Assembly: GCA_029218405.1 (NCBI GenBank)
Contig: JAQXRG010000185.1
Coordinates: forward strand, 1 to 35,382
Length of the DNA stretch: 35,382 nucleotides
Source: Bacteroidales bacterium
Lineage (GTDB): Bacteria > Bacteroidota > Bacteroidia > Bacteroidales > Bacteroidaceae
Direction of reading: 5' to 3'
Shown piece after piece: positions 15,409 to 23,733 of this stretch (position 1 is its first letter; each line of letters begins with the position of its first letter). The translations under genes and the position numbers were made by a program. The notes beneath the pieces were generated by a model. It had not been told where the DNA came from. It made no database searches and was given only the letters and a program-made list of their open reading frames with translations.

Positions 15409-16431
15409 TTACCGCATGAGAAACGTGAAGCGGTCCACATTCTTCAGTGCGATACCCGTACCCTTGGCCACGCTCAGCAGCGGATCCTCCGCCACGTGGA
15501 AAGGAATGTTTATCTTGTCCGTCAGGCGCTTGTCCAAGCCTCTCAGCAAGGCACCGCCGCCAGCGAGGTAGATACCGTTGCTCACGATGTCCGCATACAG
15601 TTCGGGCGGCGTGTTCTCCAAGGCGTTCAGCACCGCCGTCTCTATCTTCGCGATGCTCTTCTCCAAGCAGTGCGCGATTTCCTGGTAGCACACCGGCACC
15701 TCCATCGGCAACGCCGTGATACGGTTCGGTCCACGCACGATATAGTCTTCCGGCGCGTCATCGCCCAAGTCCGTCAGGGCGGCCCCGACATGAATCTTGA
15801 TGCGCTCCGCCATACGCTCGCTCACCTTCACATTGTGCTGGCGGCTCATGTACTCCTGGATATCCGCCGTCAGGTCATCGCCTGCGATACGGATAGAGTT
15901 GTTCGACACGATACCTCCCAAGGAGATGACCGCGATTTCCGTCGAACCGCCACCTATATCCACAATCATGTTTCCTTCCGGCGCCTCCACGTCCAGTCCG
16001 ATACCGATAGCAGCCGCCATCGGCTCAAAAAGCAGATAGACATCCCGTCCGCCCGCATGTTCCGCACTGTCGCGCACCGCACGCAGCTCCACTTCCGTCG
16101 AGCCCGAAGGTACGCCGATGACCATGCGCAACGAGGGAGTGAACAGCCGCCGTCCCGGATTCACCTTCTTGATCAGCCCCCGCATCATCTGCTCGCAGGC
16201 ATTGAAGTCGGCAATCACGCCATCGCGCAAGGGACGTACCGTGCGGATGTTCGGGTTCTCCTTCTCATACATGAGTTTGGCCCGTTCACCCACCGCAATC
16301 ATCTTGTCCGTCCGCCGGTCCAAGGCCACCACCGAAGGTTCGTCCACCACAATCTTGTCATTGCTCATGATGATGGTGTTGGCCGTCCCCAAGTCCATGG
16401 CAATCTCTTGGGTAAAAGAAAAAATTCCCAT
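15409..16431 (-). CDS. mreB: Actin-like rod shape protein MreB
   Basis: The 340-residue protein is the bacterial actin that positions the elongation complex. MGIFSFTQEIAMDLGTANT includes the amphipathic N-terminus and phosphate-1 loop. PNIRTVRPLRDGVIADF, VIGVPSGSTEVE, MIVDIGGGSTEIAV and the C-terminal GIYLAGGGALLRGLD are all conserved MreB nucleotide-binding or fold motifs. It lies 28 nt downstream of the purH domain gene and is the first shape gene of the operon. Confidence 0.96.
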   Translation of the reverse strand: MGIFSFTQEIAMDLGTANTIIMSNDKIVVDEPSVVALDRRTDKMIAVGERAKLMYEKENPNIRTVRPLRDGVIADFNACEQMMRGLIKKVNPGRRLFTPSLRMVIGVPSGSTEVELRAVRDSAEHAGGRDVYLLFEPMAAAIGIGLDVEAPEGNMIVDIGGGSTEIAVISLGGIVSNNSIRIAGDDLTADIQEYMSRQHNVKVSERMAERIKIHVGAALTDLGDDAPEDYIVRGPNRITALPMEVPVCYQEIAHCLEKSIAKIETAVLNALENTPPELYADIVSNGIYLAGGGALLRGLDKRLTDKINIPFHVAEDPLLSVAKGTGIALKNVDRFTFLMR

Positions 16432-16459
16432 CTAGTTCCTGTTTAAGTATAGGTAGGTA

Positions 16460-17068
16460 TTATTCTGCAGCCGTCTCGTCGAAATACTTCCAGATGGCGG
16501 TATCGTAGTGGTTGGTGCGGTCGAACGCCTCGGTCGCCCACTTACGGCGCTGTGCCAGCGTCGTGCCAGCGTTACCGTTCTGCTTCAGTGTCTCGCAGAA
16601 ATCAGCGTACTGGTCGCGGCCCGAGATAATGACCACATCCTTAAAGTTCTTGGCAGCCGCGCGGATGAGCGAGATGCCGCCTATGTCAATCTTCTCGATA
16701 ATGTCTGCCTCCGACGCGCCCGAAGCCACGGTCTCCTCGAAGGGGTACAAGTCCACAATCACCAAGTCAATGGGTTTGATATCGTATTGGGCGGTCTGCG
16801 CCATGTCTCCTTCCAGGTCACGACGGCACAGGATGCCTCCGAAAATCTTAGGGTGAAGCGTCTTTACACGACCTCCCAAAATGGAAGGATACGTGGTGAC
16901 ATCTTCCACGGCCTGGCACGCATAGCCCTCTTCTTCAATGAAATGGCGGGTGCCGCCGGTTGACAGGAATTCTACGCCGTTCGCGTTCAACTCGCGGAGA
17001 ATTTCATTCAGTCCGTCCTTATAGAAAACGGAAATCAATGCGGTTTTAATTTGCTTCAACTCTGACAT
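16460..17068 (-). CDS. purH: Stand-alone IMP cyclohydrolase domain (PurH N-terminal)
   Basis: This 202-residue protein is the IMP cyclohydrolase (MGS-like) half of PurH, which closes FAICAR to IMP. ISVFYKDGLNEILREL, FLSTGGTRHFIEEEGY, YPSILGGRVKTLHPKIFGGIL and DIGGISLIRAAAKN are strongly conserved. In most bacteria PurH is bifunctional (about 510 residues) with a C-terminal AICAR transformylase. Here the gene ends cleanly at the interdomain linker (YFDETAAE-stop), and only 28 nt separate it from mreB, so no transformylase remnant is present. A separate AICAR transformylase must exist elsewhere for de novo synthesis. It is the first gene of the shape operon. Confidence 0.9.
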   Translation of the reverse strand: MSELKQIKTALISVFYKDGLNEILRELNANGVEFLSTGGTRHFIEEEGYACQAVEDVTTYPSILGGRVKTLHPKIFGGILCRRDLEGDMAQTAQYDIKPIDLVIVDLYPFEETVASGASEADIIEKIDIGGISLIRAAAKNFKDVVIISGRDQYADFCETLKQNGNAGTTLAQRRKWATEAFDRTNHYDTAIWKYFDETAAE

Positions 17069-17095
17069 CTGTATTCGTTATTTAATATTTGGGCA

Positions 17096-17103
17096 CAAAG
17101 TTA
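17096..17103 (-). promoter_or_regulatory. Putative -7 box of the purH-mre operon
   Basis: The minus strand reads TAACTTTG, a full TAnnTTTG match, 28 nt before the purH ATG. A TTTG exists upstream but at only 12-nt spacing, so the -33 element is not clear. Confidence 0.6.
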
Positions 17104-17151
17104 CGCATTTCTCGCCAAATATTCCTATTTAAAAACATGAAAATTCTGTTA

Positions 17152-17916
17152 TTACATCATTTTCTCGACAAAAAGCATCGCCACGACCCCTGCCACCAAG
17201 GCGCAAGTGGCGGGTTTCTCATACCCGTGCGCATGAGTTTCGGGAATCATCTCGTCGCTGATGACATAGAGCATCGCGCCGCCTGCCAAGGCCGTCAACG
17301 CCGGCAGCAGCAAGGAAGAGAGGTCGCCTATCCAGCATCCCAGCACCACGCCTGCCACTTCCAGCAAGGCGATGGAGAGTGATACGGCCATCACCCGGCC
17401 CAGCTTCACGCCCACCATGAGCAGCGGTGTCACCACCACCATGCCCTCGGGAATGTTCTGCAGGGCGATGGTCAGCGCCACGGTATAGCTGTTCTGCAGG
17501 TTCTCCGCGTCGAACACGATGCCCGTGGCCAGTCCTTCCGGCAGCTTGTGGATGGCGATGGCCAGCACGAACAGCAAGATGCGGTCCACCGAGGCGTTGC
17601 CCCTGTGCCGTTCTTGGTCAATGCCTGTCAGGTGGTGCAAATGCGGTGTAAAGGCATCCAGCAACGCAATCAGTGCCACTCCCGCCGCCACACCCAGCAC
17701 CACTTGCCAGCTTCCGCTAACGGGCACCATCTCAATGGCAGGCGCCAGCAGGCACATCAACGAAGCGGCCAGCATCATGCCGGCGCAGAAACCCAGGAAA
17801 ATATCGTTCCATCGGTGGGGAATGCGTTTCACGAGCAGTCCCAGCACGGAACCCAACAAGGACGAGCCGCCCAGTCCGGCAGCCACCGTCCACAGTGAAG
17901 AATCGGTCAGTTCCAT
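17152..17916 (-). CDS. ZIP family metal transporter
   Basis: The 254-residue inner-membrane protein has about eight hydrophobic segments. It carries the two ZIP metal-site motifs: HKLPEG in the fourth helix region and QNIPEG in the fifth. A cytoplasmic-type His-rich loop (HLHHL...HRGN) lies between the third and fourth segments. ZIP proteins import zinc or other divalent ions; the prokaryotic ZupT-like branch is broad in specificity, so the ion cannot be fixed. It is monocistronic, with its own TATCTTTG box at 17953-17960 on the minus strand. Confidence 0.88.
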   Translation of the reverse strand: MELTDSSLWTVAAGLGGSSLLGSVLGLLVKRIPHRWNDIFLGFCAGMMLAASLMCLLAPAIEMVPVSGSWQVVLGVAAGVALIALLDAFTPHLHHLTGIDQERHRGNASVDRILLFVLAIAIHKLPEGLATGIVFDAENLQNSYTVALTIALQNIPEGMVVVTPLLMVGVKLGRVMAVSLSIALLEVAGVVLGCWIGDLSSLLLPALTALAGGAMLYVISDEMIPETHAHGYEKPATCALVAGVVAMLFVEKMM

Positions 17917-17952
17917 TGTCTATCTGTTTTCATTGGTTCATAATTGACTGGG

Positions 17953-17960
17953 CAAAGATA
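17953..17960 (-). promoter_or_regulatory. Putative -7 box of the ZIP transporter gene
   Basis: The minus strand reads TATCTTTG (TAnnTTTG), 36 nt before the ATG at 17916. No good -33 TTTG is seen at the expected distance. Confidence 0.5.
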
Positions 17961-18180
17961 GCGATTATATCCGTTCCTTGGCACTCTGACCATCGGTAAT
18001 ACCTGCAAAAATCAGCATCAATCTTGGATTTCTGACAGAGATGCGCAACATTTGCGCCAGCAACTACTAACAACCCATTTGACTCTAAAGGTGTAACAGA
18101 AGGACTATATCAGGAAAACAATGGGTATGCAAGGTGAAAAGCCTCCAAGCATAACGGCGGACACCCCGAAGAACTGTCCC

Positions 18181-18266
18181 TGTTCAAACAGCGTTCGACC
18201 GCCGTTTGAACAGGGTTTAAACGGCGGTCGAAGCGATGAGTGACGAAGCGTCACCGGAAGTTCCGG
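18181..18266. other. Array of hairpins downstream of the MFS gene
   Basis: Four palindromes lie within 86 nt, just past the MFS stop at 18280. The main one pairs 18194-18211 with 18215-18232 (18 bp with one mismatch, 3-nt loop AGG). TGTTCAAAC (18181-18189) pairs perfectly with GTTTGAACA (18204-18212), competing for the same arm. GTGACG/CGTCAC at 18240-18254 (6 bp, loop 3) and CCGGA/TCCGG at 18254-18266 (5 bp, loop 3) follow. No T-run is present, so this is not a classical terminator. In the minus-strand transcript it would form a structured 3' end. The rest of 17961-18180 shows no gene; a small GCGCAA/TTGCGC hairpin lies at 18043-18057. Confidence 0.7.
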
Positions 18267-18279
18267 AAAGCCTGTGGAC

Positions 18280-19740
18280 TTAGACCTCGATGACTTTGTA
18301 CTTCGGCACGAGGGTCTTCATCACACACCAGGCCAGCAGATAAGCCACGGCACAGATGCAGAAGATGATGAAGTAACCGGCTTCCTTGCCCTGGAAACCC
18401 ATGAAAGCCATCTGGCTCTTGGCGGCGTAATCGAACAGCAGGCCGGAACCCATGTTGATGAGGAACGAGCCTACACCGCCCGCCATGCCACCAATACCGA
18501 TAATCGTGGCCACTGCGCTCTTGGGGAACATGTCACTGCCCACCGTGTAGATGTTGGCCGACCAGGACTGGTGCGCCGCACCGGCAATACCGATGATGAT
18601 GATGGGGAACCAGTAGGAATAGGCACCGAGCGGCTGGGCGAAGAGGGCCAGCAAGGGGAAGAGCGAGAAGATGAACATCGCCTTCATGCGAGAGGCGTAG
18701 GGGTCCTTGCCCGTACGGTTGATGATGATGGTCGGCAGCTTGCCGCCATAGATGGAAAGCATCGTGATGGCGTAGAGCACAAAGATGAGCAGCTGAGCCG
18801 TACCGGTGTCGGAGGAGAAGCCGTACACGTCGGAGATGTAGGCAGGTGTCCAGAAGAGGAAGAACCACCATACACCATCGGTGAGGAACTTACCCATGAT
18901 GACGGCCCAGGCCTGACGGTAAGAGAGACACTGCAGGATGGAGAGCTTCTTTTCCGGCTTTGCCTCGGGCTGCTCGGCCACGGCGGCAGCGTCATCCTGG
19001 TGGATATACGCCAGTTCGGCAGCGTTCACGCCGCGGTTCTCTTCGGGTTTCTTATAGACAAAGAGCCAGAGGCCCATCCAGACAAAGCCCAGGGCACCAA
19101 TGACGATGAAGGCCATTTCCCAACCGTTGCCGATGCCGGCGTTCTTGAAGTACTTGGCCAGCGTAGGGATGCAGACGGGAGCGATCAGGGCACCGATGGT
19201 CGCTCCTGCGTTGAAGATGGAGGTGGCAAAGGCACGGTCGCGCTTGGGGAAGTATTCGGCCGTCACCTTGATGGCGGCAGGGAAGTTGCCCGCCTCACCG
19301 GCTCCCAGCACGATACGGGCGGCGATGAAGTAATAGACACTGGTGATGGCGATGAGGGAAGCCGTGTCGCCGGTGGCCTGAATCATGGTAGCCACGTCGG
19401 CCACCCCCACGGTGTGCTCAGTGGCCCAGCCACAGAGGGCGTGCAGACAGGCACCCAGCGACCATACGCCGATGGCCCAAAGGTAACCCTTCTTGCTGCC
19501 CAGCCAATCGACAAAGCGGCCGGCAAAGAGGTTGGCCAAGGCATAGACAATGGAGAAGATGGCGGTGATGTAGCCGTAATGCGCGTCCGTCCAGTGGAAC
19601 TCGGGCGCGATGAAATCTTTCCAGGTGAGTGACAGGACCTGACGGTCCAGGTAGTTGACGGTGGTGGCGAAAAAGAGCATTCCGCAGATAATCCAGCGGA
19701 AATTCGTCATTTTCCCGCCGGGGTTCTTGATAGTTGTCAT
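18280..19740 (-). CDS. MFS transporter, ExuT-like hexuronate permease
   Basis: The 486-residue protein belongs to the anion:cation symporter branch of the major facilitator superfamily. WIICGMLFFATTVNYLDRQVLSL is the classic first helix of ExuT/UxuT-type hexuronate:proton symporters. GRFVDWLGSKKGYLWAIGVWS matches the loop 2-3 signature, and GAGEAGNFPAAIKVTAEYFPKRDRAFA is strongly conserved in this branch. Twelve membrane segments are expected, with a charged central loop (PEENRGVNAAELAYIHQDD). It likely imports galacturonate, glucuronate or keto-deoxy uronates. An internal ATG at 19710 is an alternative start. It lies 78 nt downstream of kduI as the last gene of the operon. Confidence 0.88.
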   Translation of the reverse strand: MTTIKNPGGKMTNFRWIICGMLFFATTVNYLDRQVLSLTWKDFIAPEFHWTDAHYGYITAIFSIVYALANLFAGRFVDWLGSKKGYLWAIGVWSLGACLHALCGWATEHTVGVADVATMIQATGDTASLIAITSVYYFIAARIVLGAGEAGNFPAAIKVTAEYFPKRDRAFATSIFNAGATIGALIAPVCIPTLAKYFKNAGIGNGWEMAFIVIGALGFVWMGLWLFVYKKPEENRGVNAAELAYIHQDDAAAVAEQPEAKPEKKLSILQCLSYRQAWAVIMGKFLTDGVWWFFLFWTPAYISDVYGFSSDTGTAQLLIFVLYAITMLSIYGGKLPTIIINRTGKDPYASRMKAMFIFSLFPLLALFAQPLGAYSYWFPIIIIGIAGAAHQSWSANIYTVGSDMFPKSAVATIIGIGGMAGGVGSFLINMGSGLLFDYAAKSQMAFMGFQGKEAGYFIIFCICAVAYLLAWCVMKTLVPKYKVIEV

Positions 19741-19818
19741 GTAAGTAAAATAGGTAAGTAAATAGGTAGGTAATAGGGTTTCCTCCGGCCCCGGACGGCC
19801 GGAACCGGAGGAAGTGGG

Positions 19819-20739
19819 TTATCGCATCTCGGTATAGGGGATGTTGTCCTTGTCGTTGTAGTCCAGGTTCTCGCCGGCCATGCCCCAGATGAACATGTAG
19901 TTGCTGGTACCTGCGGCGGCGTGGATGGACCATTCGGGCGACACGATGGCCTGCTCATTGGCCAACCATACGAGGCGTTCCTGCTGGGGCTCGCCCATCA
20001 GGTGGCAAATCATGTTGCCTTCGGGCACATTGAAGTAGAAGTAGGCCTCCATGCGGCGGCTGTGGGTGTGGGCAGGCATAGTGTTCCACACGCTGCCGGG
20101 CTTCAGTTCGGTCAGTCCCATCTGGAGCTGGCACGGGCCTTCCTCCAGCACATTGTTGACAATGAGCTGGTTGATGACGCGGTCGTTGCTCTCTTCCAGC
20201 TTACCGGTGGCGATGGACTTGGCCTTGATGGAACCCTTGCGCCCATCGATGGTGATGAGCTGGGTCTTGTACTCCTTGTGCGCGATGGCGGAGTTGATGT
20301 AGAACTTGGCAGGTTGCTTTGCATCCTTGCTGCGGAAGGTCACGTCCTTCTTGCCACGTCCCACGTAGAGGGCTTCGCGGAAGTTCAGCTCATAGTCCTT
20401 GCCATCGACCGTGACGATGCCGGCACCGCCCACATTGATGACACCCAGTTCCCGGTTGAAGAGGAAGAAGGGAGCCTTGAGCGGGTCGATGGTCTCCAGT
20501 TTCAGGGTCTTGGTAACGGGCACGGCCCCTCCGAAAATGAAGCGGTCGTACATGGCGTAGGTGACGTTGATCTCATCGTTCACCATGACCTTCTCCATCA
20601 GGAAGCTCTTGCGGAGACGCTCCGTGTCGTAATGGCGTACATCATCGGGATGACAGGCCGTCACCATCCGGTAGTTCACTTGGGCGTTGGCAGAAAGAGC
20701 CAGGAAGCCCGCGACAACAGTTGTCAGAATCTTGTTCAT
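19819..20739 (-). CDS. kduI: 5-keto-4-deoxyuronate isomerase with a signal peptide
   Basis: KduI interconverts 4-deoxy-L-threo-5-hexosulose uronate, formed spontaneously from unsaturated galacturonate, and 3-deoxy-D-glycero-2,5-hexodiulosonate. Homology covers the whole enzyme from about residue 25, with [53 protein letters not shown] and [18 protein letters not shown]. The expected zinc ligands are H224, H226, E231 and H273. The unusual part is the N-terminus: [20 protein letters not shown] is a clear signal peptide with probable cleavage after A19, and the total of 306 residues equals a usual 278-280 plus this extension. The ATG at 20739 is well placed, 41 nt after the permease stop. It is therefore predicted to be periplasmic. 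Confidence 0.92.
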   Translation of the reverse strand: MNKILTTVVAGFLALSANAQVNYRMVTACHPDDVRHYDTERLRKSFLMEKVMVNDEINVTYAMYDRFIFGGAVPVTKTLKLETIDPLKAPFFLFNRELGVINVGGAGIVTVDGKDYELNFREALYVGRGKKDVTFRSKDAKQPAKFYINSAIAHKEYKTQLITIDGRKGSIKAKSIATGKLEESNDRVINQLIVNNVLEEGPCQLQMGLTELKPGSVWNTMPAHTHSRRMEAYFYFNVPEGNMICHLMGEPQQERLVWLANEQAIVSPEWSIHAAAGTSNYMFIWGMAGENLDYNDKDNIPYTEMR

Positions 20740-20780
20740 TGTTATTTTGTTTTAGTTATGATTGTCAATCAGTTGGTTGC

Positions 20781-22172
20781 TTACTTGCCCATCAGGATGC
20801 GTCTCCGGTTATAGACGGCCAAACCGAGGGTGCAGGCCACCAGTACGGCGGTACCTACCCACTTGAGGTTGTGCACTAAATGGAAGATGACCCAGGCAAA
20901 GGGACTGGAGGCGAAGTCGAGCGCGCCGCCTTCGAAGCCGTCGGGGATTTTCAACGCACCGTCGGGACTGCCCTTGGCCACGGTCACCTCGTACGCGTCG
21001 TGCGCGGCCTGCGTGAAGTAGGGCGCGAGGTCGGTCACGAAGAAAAGACCGAAGACGATGACCACCAAGCCGACCAAGAAGGTCTTCAACACATTGCCCT
21101 TGGTGAGGGGCAGCACCATCGGGAACAGGTAGAACATACCTGCCAAGGAGGCTAAGGGCAGGAACTCATTGCCGGGCAGCACCACTGCCAGAAACAGGGT
21201 GACAGGAATCAGCAGGAGCGACACGACCAACGTGGTAGGATGACCGATGACCAGTGCGGGACTCATGCCAATGTGCAGGCTGACAGAGCCTTTGAACTTG
21301 CGGGCGATGAGCTCGCGGGTCGCGTCGGAGATGGGGCGCAACCCTTCGATGAAGAGGGCGGTGATGCGCGGAATCAGCTCCATGACGGCTCCCATCTTGA
21401 TGCCAAGGCCCAGGATGTTGGGAATCTTGTCCACCAGCTCGGTCCCGTCCTTGCAGGCCAGCGCGCCGATGCCGCAGCCCACCAGAATACCGAGGAAGAG
21501 GGGTTCGCCCATGATGCCGAACTTCTTCTTCATGCCCTCGGCATCGATGTTCAGTTTCTCGAATCCAGGAATGAGGTCGAGCGCTTTATTAATAAGGAGG
21601 GCGAAGGGCACGAATCCCTGGCAGAAGGGTTGCGGAATGGAAATGCCTTCCATGCCCTCGTAGTAGCCCTGGAAATGCTTGGCGGTAAGGTCGGCCATGA
21701 CCAACGTGAGGATGTAGCAGATGATGGCGGCGAAGAAGCCCCACCAGATATTGTCGGAAGCGAAATAGACCACAGCACCGATGAAGGCGAAGTGCCAGTA
21801 GTTCCACAGGTCGATGTTGACCGTGCGGGTGGTCTTGGTGAGCAGCATCAACAGGTTGACTCCCAGGCAGACAGGGATGATGAACGCGCCGACCGAGGTG
21901 TTGTAGGCCACGGCGGCGGCGGCCGGCCATCCCATGTCGAACACTTTCAGCTGCAGGCCGTAAATCTCGACCACCTTGCCCAAGGCCGGGCCCAGGCTAC
22001 TGGTCAGCAAGGCCGTGACGACTGACAGGCCCACGAAACCGACACCGACGAGCAGGCCGCTCTTCAATGCCTTACCAAACCGAATGCCGATGCAGACTCC
22101 GAGAATCGTAAAAATAATTGGCATCATCACTGCTGCACCTAAGCCGATGATGTAGCTGAACACTTGTTCCAT
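20781..22172 (-). CDS. GatC-like PTS EIIC permease (orphan)
   Basis: The 463-residue membrane protein is homologous over its length to the galactitol-type EIIC (EIIC-Gat, PF03611). It shares VFDMGWPAAAAVAYN, RTVNIDLWNYWHFAFIGAV, KKFGIMGEPLFLGILVGCGIG, a GHPTTLVVSLLLIPVT segment and VLPGNEFLPLASL with E. coli GatC (from recall). EIIC proteins normally translocate a sugar while EIIA/EIIB phosphorylate it. No EIIA, EIIB, HPr or EI gene is visible, and Bacteroidales are generally thought to lack a working sugar PTS. The gene is first in the operon with kduI and the MFS permease, so a secondary-transport role for a pectin-derived uronate or alditol is inferred. Confidence 0.88.
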   Translation of the reverse strand: MEQVFSYIIGLGAAVMMPIIFTILGVCIGIRFGKALKSGLLVGVGFVGLSVVTALLTSSLGPALGKVVEIYGLQLKVFDMGWPAAAAVAYNTSVGAFIIPVCLGVNLLMLLTKTTRTVNIDLWNYWHFAFIGAVVYFASDNIWWGFFAAIICYILTLVMADLTAKHFQGYYEGMEGISIPQPFCQGFVPFALLINKALDLIPGFEKLNIDAEGMKKKFGIMGEPLFLGILVGCGIGALACKDGTELVDKIPNILGLGIKMGAVMELIPRITALFIEGLRPISDATRELIARKFKGSVSLHIGMSPALVIGHPTTLVVSLLLIPVTLFLAVVLPGNEFLPLASLAGMFYLFPMVLPLTKGNVLKTFLVGLVVIVFGLFFVTDLAPYFTQAAHDAYEVTVAKGSPDGALKIPDGFEGGALDFASSPFAWVIFHLVHNLKWVGTAVLVACTLGLAVYNRRRILMGK

Positions 22173-22438
22173 ACGCTTTAAAGTTCTTCGTTAATTAGAC
22201 TGTTAGGGGTTATTACTATGGATAACCGCACCAAAAATAGCGACTATTTCTGAATTGAGCAACCGATTCTTAATTTAAATCAGTTTTTTCCATCAGAATG
22301 CGCAATTTTTGTCGTTATCGCACACAATCTACGTTTGAGGGGAGGAATTTACCTACCGATTTTACCAAAAAATGCACATCCGTCTATAAGATATGACCTA
22401 TTTTTGCAGACACATCCACCACTAATAATTTGAAAGGT
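22173..22438. promoter_or_regulatory. Divergent promoter region of the pectin locus
   Basis: This 266-nt AT-rich spacer separates the two divergent operons. The minus-strand promoter has TATTTTTG at 22239-22232 and a GTTG -33-like element 20 nt further up, about 60 nt before the EIIC ATG. The plus-strand promoter has TATTTTTG at 22399-22406, 32 nt before the GH105 ATG, with no obvious -33 TTTG, consistent with activator dependence. I found no convincing operator repeat; TGCG...CGCA near 22299-22323 is too short to rely on. Confidence 0.6.
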
Positions 22439-23707
22439 ATGAATAGTATGAAAAACCACCATCCGAACTGTAGGTTCTTGCTGGTATTTATTTTAGGAAT
22501 TTTGACAACGCTGCCGGGTGCCGCACAGACGGCCGGCCCGGAAAAGCCGTGGTCGGTACGAATGGCAGAGAGCGAAATGGCCCGCTGGCCGGAGTCGTGG
22601 CAACTGGATTTCCAGCCTGCGCTGAAATGGGACTACTGCCACGGACTGGAGCTGGGCGCGATGCTCGACGTGTACGACCGCTACGGCGACAGCCGCTTCT
22701 TCGACTATGCGCTGGCCTACGCCGACACCATGGTCAACGATGACGGCAGCATCCGCAAGTACAAGTTGGAGGACTACAGCCTCGACCGGGTGAACTCCGG
22801 CAAGATGCTGTTCCGCCTGTATGAGCAGACACATCAACCGAAATACAAGAAGGCGCTCGCCTTGCTGCGCAGCCAGTTCGACGGACAGCCGCGCAACGAC
22901 GACGGGGGGTTCTGGCACAAGAAAATCTATCCGCACCAGATGTGGCTGGACGGCCTCTACATGGGCACTCCCTTCCTGGCCGAATACGCGTTCCGCAACA
23001 GCCAGCCGGAAGACTACCAGGAGGTCGTACGGCAAATCCTGCTGGCCGCCCGCCACACCTACGACCCACAGACGGGGCTCTACCGCCATGCCTGCGACGT
23101 GAGCCGGCAGGAGCGCTGGGCCGACCCGAAGACCGGACAGTCCGCCCACACGTGGGGACGTGCCCTGGGCTGGTACGCCATGGCCATCGTGGACAACCTC
23201 GACTTCCTCCCCCTGCACGAGCCGGGACGCGACTCGGTGCTGGCGGTCCTCAACACCATCGCCCGCTCACTGAAGCGTTACCAGAGTCCGGAAGGCTTGT
23301 GGTACCAGGTGATGGACCGCAGCGGCGACAAGGGCAACTACCTGGAGGCATCCTGCTCGACCATGTTCACCTACGCCTTGTTCAAGGCAGTGCGCAAGGG
23401 CTACCTCGACCGCAGCTACCTCTGCGTGGCCCGCAAGGGGTATGAAGGCATCCTGCGGCACTTCATCACCACCGACAGCGAAGGACGGGTCAGCATCACC
23501 AAGGTCTGCGCCGTGGCCGGACTGGGCGGAAAGATGTACCGCAGCGGCGACTATGACTACTACATCAACGAAGCCCTCCGCGACAACGACCCGAAAGCGG
23601 TAGGCCCCTTCATCCTAGCCAGCTTGGAATGGGAACAGCTGACCGCTGAGGAATATAAAAAGGTAAAAGGAGGACGGACTTGCTGCTCCTCCTGTGAGAA
23701 CGACTAA
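22439..23707 (+). CDS. GH105 unsaturated rhamnogalacturonyl/galacturonyl hydrolase
   Basis: GH105 enzymes release the 4,5-unsaturated galacturonate left by pectate or rhamnogalacturonan lyases. The 422-residue protein (ATG at 22439; TTG at 22430 and ATG at 22448 are alternatives) has a signal peptide ending in LPGAAQ, then the (alpha/alpha)6 barrel. WDYCHGLELGAMLDVY, HQMWLDGLYMGTPFLAEY with the likely general acid D171, and HTWGRALGWYAMAIVD are family signatures. ITKVCAVAGLGG and YYINEALRDNDPKAVGPFILASLEWE complete the barrel. The extreme C-terminus adds a cysteine-rich tail (CCSSCEND), which is not typical. It is the first gene of the plus operon, 26 nt before susC. Its product is the natural substrate source for KduI, encoded divergently. 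Confidence 0.92.
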   Translation: MNSMKNHHPNCRFLLVFILGILTTLPGAAQTAGPEKPWSVRMAESEMARWPESWQLDFQPALKWDYCHGLELGAMLDVYDRYGDSRFFDYALAYADTMVNDDGSIRKYKLEDYSLDRVNSGKMLFRLYEQTHQPKYKKALALLRSQFDGQPRNDDGGFWHKKIYPHQMWLDGLYMGTPFLAEYAFRNSQPEDYQEVVRQILLAARHTYDPQTGLYRHACDVSRQERWADPKTGQSAHTWGRALGWYAMAIVDNLDFLPLHEPGRDSVLAVLNTIARSLKRYQSPEGLWYQVMDRSGDKGNYLEASCSTMFTYALFKAVRKGYLDRSYLCVARKGYEGILRHFITTDSEGRVSITKVCAVAGLGGKMYRSGDYDYYINEALRDNDPKAVGPFILASLEWEQLTAEEYKKVKGGRTCCSSCEND

Positions 23708-23733
23708 TCAATATCTAACTACTTATTCAAAAC

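Noticed and set aside
18181-18232. Possible CRISPR or att-site reading of the repeated GTTYRAAC motifs
   Set aside because: There are no regularly spaced identical repeats with variable spacers; the pattern is inverted and fits hairpins.
22295-22325. TGCG...CGCA inverted repeat as an operator
   Set aside because: Arms of only 4 bp with a long spacer are expected by chance.
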